A stretch of DNA of 16,275 nt from CAIMUM01 sp034429715 (GTDB lineage: Bacteria > Chloroflexota > Dehalococcoidia > GIF9 > UBA5629): contig DAOUFR010000111.1 of NCBI GenBank assembly GCA_034429715.1, positions 1 to 16,275 on the forward strand, written 5' to 3'. The translations under genes were made by a program, and so were the position numbers. This document shows positions 13,279 through 16,275 of this stretch, in pieces (position 1 is the stretch's first letter; every line of letters starts with the position of its first letter). Below the pieces are notes generated by a model, which was not told the DNA's origin, made no database searches, and worked only from the letters and a program-made list of their open reading frames with translations.

Positions 13279-13917
13279 TTAATTAATTATTTCTGCAGCT
13301 TTGGATTTTTCAAGCTGTGTGAGCACCAGTTTAACCTGTTCTCTGGTATAACTCTCAAGAGTATAATATTTTTTCAGGTACCATCCGCGGTTGGCCCAGG
13401 CGTTGGCCATGGCCACGATATTATGCGCTGACAGCCGGGCATCGTCGGTGGAAAACTCGCCCAGATCGATTCCACGCTGTATCAGCTTCTCGAAATATTC
13501 CACGACCCTGGACTCGGCCTCGTAGATTATGCGCCTTTCACTCACGGTCAATGAAAGCATTATATGATTGACGAAATTGTGGAAGTCGCGATATGTCTCC
13601 ACAATATCCAGGTAAACTTCTATTGACTTTGAAAGCTGCAGGGAGGGCTTTTCGTTTAGCATCCGTTCATCAAAACGACCCAGCGCCTGGCCGGTGAGGT
13701 CGGAGGCAAAATTTATAATCAAATACAGGATATCCTGCTTTGACCCTATGTAGTGATAAAGGCCGCCCGTGCTCATGCCCAGCGCCGTCGCTAGCTCGCG
13801 GGTACTGATGTTGTTATAACCCCTTCTGGCGATAAGCTCGGTGGCTACCTTGACGATATGGTTGCGCCGCTGCTTCACCAGCTCCGTATCATGGCTGTAT
13901 GTTCGTACCTTCCTCAT
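13279..13917 (-). CDS. TetR/AcrR family transcriptional regulator
   Basis: This 212-residue repressor-type protein has an N-terminal TetR DNA-binding domain at about residues 13-65. It includes AtELIARRGYNNISTRELATALG-like helices and the recognition helix STGGLYHYIGSKQDIL (49-64). The rest is helical ligand-binding domain, with the dimer region towards the C terminus. The first gene of a two-gene minus-strand unit, it precedes 4-hydroxybutyryl-CoA dehydratase by 15 bp and diverges from the aldehyde dehydrogenase. A near-perfect dyad lies 7-22 bp before its start codon, which suggests autoregulation and control of the divergent genes. The ligand may be an acyl-CoA, by analogy with TetR regulators of acyl-CoA metabolism; that is inference. 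AGG directly abuts the ATG, so its ribosome site is weak. Confidence 0.9.
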   Translation of the reverse strand: MRKVRTYSHDTELVKQRRNHIVKVATELIARRGYNNISTRELATALGMSTGGLYHYIGSKQDILYLIINFASDLTGQALGRFDERMLNEKPSLQLSKSIEVYLDIVETYRDFHNFVNHIMLSLTVSERRIIYEAESRVVEYFEKLIQRGIDLGEFSTDDARLSAHNIVAMANAWANRGWYLKKYYTLESYTREQVKLVLTQLEKSKAAEIIN

Positions 13918-13923
13918 CCTACA

Positions 13924-13939
13924 GACCGAACGTTCTGTC
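13924..13939. promoter_or_regulatory. TetR-type operator dyad
   Basis: GACCGAACGTTCTGTC is a dyad matching at 14 of 16 positions, of the form GACnGAACGTTCnGTC with a perfect 8-bp core. It begins 7 bp upstream of the TetR start codon. The region just beyond it (13944-13966) is AT-rich with TATATATAT and probably holds the tetR promoter. No second copy is seen in the divergent region. Confidence 0.65.
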
Positions 13940-14004
13940 GTTACTTATATATATTATCATAAAACAGCGCCTGATAAAAGGGGGAATAATGTCTCACGGT
14001 GATG

Positions 14005-14010
14005 TATAAT
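14005..14010 (+). promoter_or_regulatory. Consensus -10 box for the dehydrogenase-TPP enzyme operon
   Basis: TATAAT matches the -10 consensus exactly. No convincing -35 stands 16-18 bp upstream. Transcription from here would start near 14017 and give a leader of about 114 nt before the ATG at 14131. Confidence 0.4.
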
Positions 14011-14050
14011 TGTCTGGATATTTCGATGAGGTTGCAGAGGCGGAAGATAC

Positions 14051-14110
14051 ATGCGCAAAGGAATTATATTAGCGATACCTGGGCAGTTAACAGGTATACG
14101 GCTTAACTGA
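14051..14110 (+). CDS. Possible 19-residue leader peptide
   Basis: A short open frame starts at ATG 14051 and ends with TGA at 14108-14110, 6 nt before the dehydrogenase ribosome site. It is preceded by a purine-rich AGAGGCGGAAG that could act as a ribosome site. The peptide is hydrophobic in its first half and shows no run of one codon that would suggest classical attenuation. It spans both interleaved inverted repeats, so its translation would open that fold. An alternative frame, ATG 14026 to TAA 14106, overlaps it and has a poorer ribosome site. Either could be chance. Confidence 0.25.
   Translation: MRKGIILAIPGQLTGIRLN
14075..14109 (+). promoter_or_regulatory. Possible H-type pseudoknot in the dehydrogenase leader
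   Basis: Two perfect 7-bp inverted repeats interleave. ATACCTG (14075-14081) pairs with CAGGTAT (14091-14097), and CAGTTAA (14084-14090) pairs with TTAACTG (14103-14109). The order A-B-A'-B' with connecting loops of 2, 0 and 5 nt is that of a compact H-type pseudoknot. It ends 7 nt before the GGAGG site. The same bases could instead be overlapping protein-binding dyads in DNA. Confidence 0.4.
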
Positions 14111-14116
14111 ATATCC

Positions 14117-14121
14117 GGAGG
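14117..14121 (+). promoter_or_regulatory. Ribosome binding site deciding the dehydrogenase start
   Basis: GGAGG touches the ATG at 14122 but stands 9 nt before the ATG at 14131, so translation should begin at 14131. Confidence 0.75.
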
Positions 14122-14130
14122 ATGATTCAT

Positions 14131-15609
14131 ATGAAAGGTACGATGGATATACTGAATTACACGAGGGGGAAGTGGCTGCCGTCCAAGTCAGTGGAGATAC
14201 AGGATGTAATTAATCCTGCTACAGGAGAAGTGTTGGGACGCGTACGGCTCTCCACTGCTGAAGAGGTTAAGAACACAGTGGCTGCGGCCGCCGGGGCTTT
14301 GCCTTCCTGGCGCAGAACTCCGGCAACGGAGCGTGTACAGTGCCTGTTCAAGTTGAAGAATCTGCTGGAAGAGCATTTTGAGGACCTCTCGCGCATGATA
14401 ACCATGGAGTGCGGCAAAACTCTGGAGGAGGCGCGAGGTGAAACACGCCGCCTGATCGAGAACGTCGAATCTGCCTGCGGCATTCCTCAGTTGATGCAGG
14501 GTTACAACTCGGAAGATATAGCGCGGGGGATCGACGAGATCATGATCAGACAGCCTGTGGGCGTGTGCGCGGTGATCGCCCCGTTTAATTTTCCCGGCAT
14601 GGTGCCCTTCTGGTTTTTACCATACGCGGTTGCCTGCGGCAATACTTATGTAGTTAAGCCGTCTGAGAAGGTGCCCTGTACTTTGCAGAAGATATTCGGA
14701 CTGATAGATCAGGCCGGCTTCCCTCCGGGTGTGCTCAATCTCGTTAACGGGGCCAAGGATGTGGTGGATTGCCTGCTGGATAATCCGGCCGTCCGTGCCG
14801 TGAGTTTTGTGGGCTCAACGCCCGTTGCCCAATATGTATACAGCCGCGCCACGGCCGCCGGCAAAAGGGCCCAGTGCCAGGGCGGCGCCAAGAACCCTCT
14901 GGTTATCATGCCCGATGCGGATATGGCGATGGCGGCGCGCATAACGGCCGACAGTGCATTCGGATGTGCCGGCCAGCGCTGTCTGGCAGGATCGCTGGTT
15001 ATAACCGTGGGAGAGGCGAAAGGCCCTTTCACAAAAGCGATTGCAGAGGCGGCCAGGACAAGGGTGGTCGGGTACGGCCTGGATGAAAAGGTGCAGATGG
15101 GGCCGGTGATTACGCAGCAGAGCAAGGCAAGGATCGAACACTTTATCGGGCAGGGCGAAAAAGAAGGTGCGCGCGTGCTGGCCGACGGCAGGGGAACGGT
15201 TATTAAAGGCTACGAGCACGGCAGCTTTGTACGTCCCACGGTTCTGGACGGGCTGCCGCCCAAAGGCGAGGTGGCCACTACGGAGATATTCGGACCGGTG
15301 TTGGGATTGATACACGTTGAGAGCCTCGACCAGGCGATAGAGCTTATCAACGTCAGCCGCTACGGGAATATGGCATGTATATTTACTGACAGCGGCGCAG
15401 CGGCCCGGAAATTCCGCTACGAGGCCGAGGTCGGTAATATGGGCATCAATATTGGTATAGCTGCGCCCATGGCCTTTTTCCCGTTCAGTGGATGGAAGGA
15501 CAGTTTCTTTGGCGATCTGCATGGACAGAGCCTGGATGCCCTGGAATTTTTCACACAGAAAAAGGTTGTTGCCGAACGCTGGCCGAAGGAATGGACACGC
15601 AAATTTTAA
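14131..15609 (+). CDS. mmsA: Methylmalonate-semialdehyde dehydrogenase-type, CoA-acylating aldehyde dehydrogenase
   Basis: This 492-residue ALDH-superfamily enzyme is predicted to oxidise a semialdehyde with NAD and CoA. In the named family, methylmalonate or malonate semialdehyde becomes propionyl- or acetyl-CoA with loss of CO2. The catalytic cysteine is C284 in CAGQRCLAGS, and N153 lies in the APFNFPGMVPFW segment. The usual ALDH general-base glutamate motif ELGGK is replaced by QGGAKNPLVIMPDAD, the form seen in CoA-dependent MMSDH/IolA proteins. The start at 14131 is chosen because GGAGG is 9 nt upstream; the ATG at 14122 abuts it. It diverges from tetR and is followed 34 bp later by a TPP enzyme. 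The true semialdehyde is not known, and the neighbouring 4-hydroxybutyryl-CoA dehydratase leaves other acyl substrates open. Confidence 0.84.
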   Translation: MKGTMDILNYTRGKWLPSKSVEIQDVINPATGEVLGRVRLSTAEEVKNTVAAAAGALPSWRRTPATERVQCLFKLKNLLEEHFEDLSRMITMECGKTLEEARGETRRLIENVESACGIPQLMQGYNSEDIARGIDEIMIRQPVGVCAVIAPFNFPGMVPFWFLPYAVACGNTYVVKPSEKVPCTLQKIFGLIDQAGFPPGVLNLVNGAKDVVDCLLDNPAVRAVSFVGSTPVAQYVYSRATAAGKRAQCQGGAKNPLVIMPDADMAMAARITADSAFGCAGQRCLAGSLVITVGEAKGPFTKAIAEAARTRVVGYGLDEKVQMGPVITQQSKARIEHFIGQGEKEGARVLADGRGTVIKGYEHGSFVRPTVLDGLPPKGEVATTEIFGPVLGLIHVESLDQAIELINVSRYGNMACIFTDSGAAARKFRYEAEVGNMGINIGIAAPMAFFPFSGWKDSFFGDLHGQSLDALEFFTQKKVVAERWPKEWTRKF

Positions 15610-15643
15610 TTAGCCGAGTTCGATCCGGGAGATGTGATAGAGC

Positions 15644-16275
15644 GTGATATATGATCAGATAGCCGCGGCGCGACAGGAGCGTGTGGCTGCTATAGTCAAG
15701 TATGGCAGCCTGGATGCCGCGCTGGCCGGCCCCGGCTACCCGCGCCGGCAGGACCTGACGCTGTCCGAGGCGGTGGTGCTGGGGCTATTAAGGCAGGATG
15801 TACGCACGTATTTCGCTGTGTTCGGCCACGGCAGCACGGACGTTGCCGAGGTGCTGCGTGTATATCAACAGGCCGGACTGGTCAGGGTGCTTAACGTCCG
15901 TAATGAGATCGAGGCGTCGCACGCTGCGGCAGCACTGCGCTGGGCCACCGGAAAAAAAGCTGCGGTCATAACATCCATCGGACCCGGCGCTCTTCAAGCC
16001 ATGGCCGCCTCGCTCGTTCCCTCATCCGACGGCCTTGGGGTCTGGTACCTGTTCGGTGATGAGACAACCGAGGACGAGGGCTTCAACATGCAGCAGATAC
16101 CCAAGTACGAGCAGGGCCTTTTCCTGCGGCTATGTTCCACCATGGGCCATGCCTATACCCTGCATACACCGCTGGCGGTTTCCACTGCGCTCAGGCGTGG
16201 TCAGGCCGTCGTCGATCATCCTTATCGCGCAGGCCCGTTCTTCCTGCTGCTTCCCATGAATACTCAGGCTGTCGT
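15644..16275 (+). CDS. TPP-dependent enzyme, IolD/acetolactate synthase-like, 3' end outside window
   Basis: The frame is open from GTG 15644 to the window end, giving 210 visible residues; an in-frame TAG at 15638-15640 limits the start. GGGAG lies 12 nt before the GTG. The N-terminal pyrimidine-binding domain is recognised by FAVFGHGSTDVAEVL (residues 57-71), RNEIEASHAAAAL (86-98) with E88 as the probable cofactor-activating glutamate, and VITSIGPGALQAMAASL (108-124). These strings resemble IolD, the trihydroxycyclohexanedione acylhydrolase of inositol breakdown. IolD and MMSDH (IolA) occur together in inositol operons, but no other iol gene is seen here, and the roughly 35-residue lead before the domain has no recognised motif. 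Function is open: an aldehyde-forming carboligase or decarboxylase feeding the dehydrogenase is a reasonable guess. Confidence 0.75.
   Translation, partial: MIYDQIAAARQERVAAIVKYGSLDAALAGPGYPRRQDLTLSEAVVLGLLRQDVRTYFAVFGHGSTDVAEVLRVYQQAGLVRVLNVRNEIEASHAAAALRWATGKKAAVITSIGPGALQAMAASLVPSSDGLGVWYLFGDETTEDEGFNMQQIPKYEQGLFLRLCSTMGHAYTLHTPLAVSTALRRGQAVVDHPYRAGPFFLLLPMNTQAV

Noticed and set aside
14122..14130. ATG 14122 as the start of the aldehyde dehydrogenase
   Set aside because: GGAGG directly abuts it; the ATG at 14131 has the normal 9-nt spacing.
14815..15522. Long minus-strand open frame opposite the aldehyde dehydrogenase (235 codons)
   Set aside because: The plus strand encodes a full-length protein with clear ALDH motifs; the antisense frame shows no recognised domain and is a codon-bias shadow.
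1..16275. CRISPR arrays, tRNA or rRNA genes, insertion sequences, phage or defence genes
   Set aside because: I looked for regular repeats, terminal inverted repeats, transposase or nuclease motifs and conserved RNA sequence on both strands and saw none.

Overview
The window looks like a compact chromosomal segment from a strictly anaerobic bacterium, most likely a Dehalococcoidia-like member of the Chloroflexota. That placement is an inference from gene content and memory of the group: an oxygen-labile two-subunit class I fumarase, a LeuCD-type split aconitase beside a short isocitrate dehydrogenase, a ferredoxin:disulfide reductase fused to rubredoxin, and an Fe-S/flavin 4-hydroxybutyryl-CoA dehydratase. 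No rRNA, tRNA, insertion sequence, phage gene or CRISPR array was seen. No gene-free stretch exceeds about 215 bp.

Layout, left to right. (1) Positions 1-1807, plus strand: tightly overlapped NAD kinase (5' end outside the window), GNAT acetyltransferase of the N-acetylglutamate synthase-like type, and a Nudix ADP-ribose pyrophosphatase. (2) Positions 1804-6124, minus strand: a five-gene TCA block transcribed as aconitase-type large subunit, small subunit, isocitrate dehydrogenase, fumarase alpha, fumarase beta. It could carry citrate to 2-oxoglutarate and interconvert fumarate and malate. Its last gene overlaps the Nudix gene tail to tail by 4 bp. (3) Positions 6322-8026, plus strand: folP-folK-PTPS, a folate block whose third gene probably replaces FolB. 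(4) Positions 8031-8874, minus strand: a Trm112-like zinc protein and an isochorismatase-family hydrolase. (5) Positions 9041-9828, plus strand: a glutaredoxin-like protein and the FTR-rubredoxin fusion, a thiol redox pair. (6) Positions 9844-10737, minus strand: an unknown four-helix membrane protein. (7) Positions 10928-11707, plus strand: an SGNH-type hydrolase, followed by a very strong bidirectional terminator. (8) Positions 11767-16275: a divergent catabolic locus. A TetR regulator and 4-hydroxybutyryl-CoA dehydratase face a methylmalonate-semialdehyde dehydrogenase-type enzyme and a TPP enzyme that is cut off by the window end.

The most interesting non-coding structure is the 213-bp divergent region of block 8. 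It holds a near-perfect TetR-type dyad beside the regulator's start codon, a consensus -10 box, and two interleaved 7-bp inverted repeats that form an H-type pseudoknot pattern just upstream of the dehydrogenase ribosome binding site. A possible 19-residue leader peptide spans the same bases. Other operator-like clusters lie in front of the TCA operon and over the promoter of the membrane protein. All assignments were made by reading the sequence and from remembered family knowledge; no database search was run.
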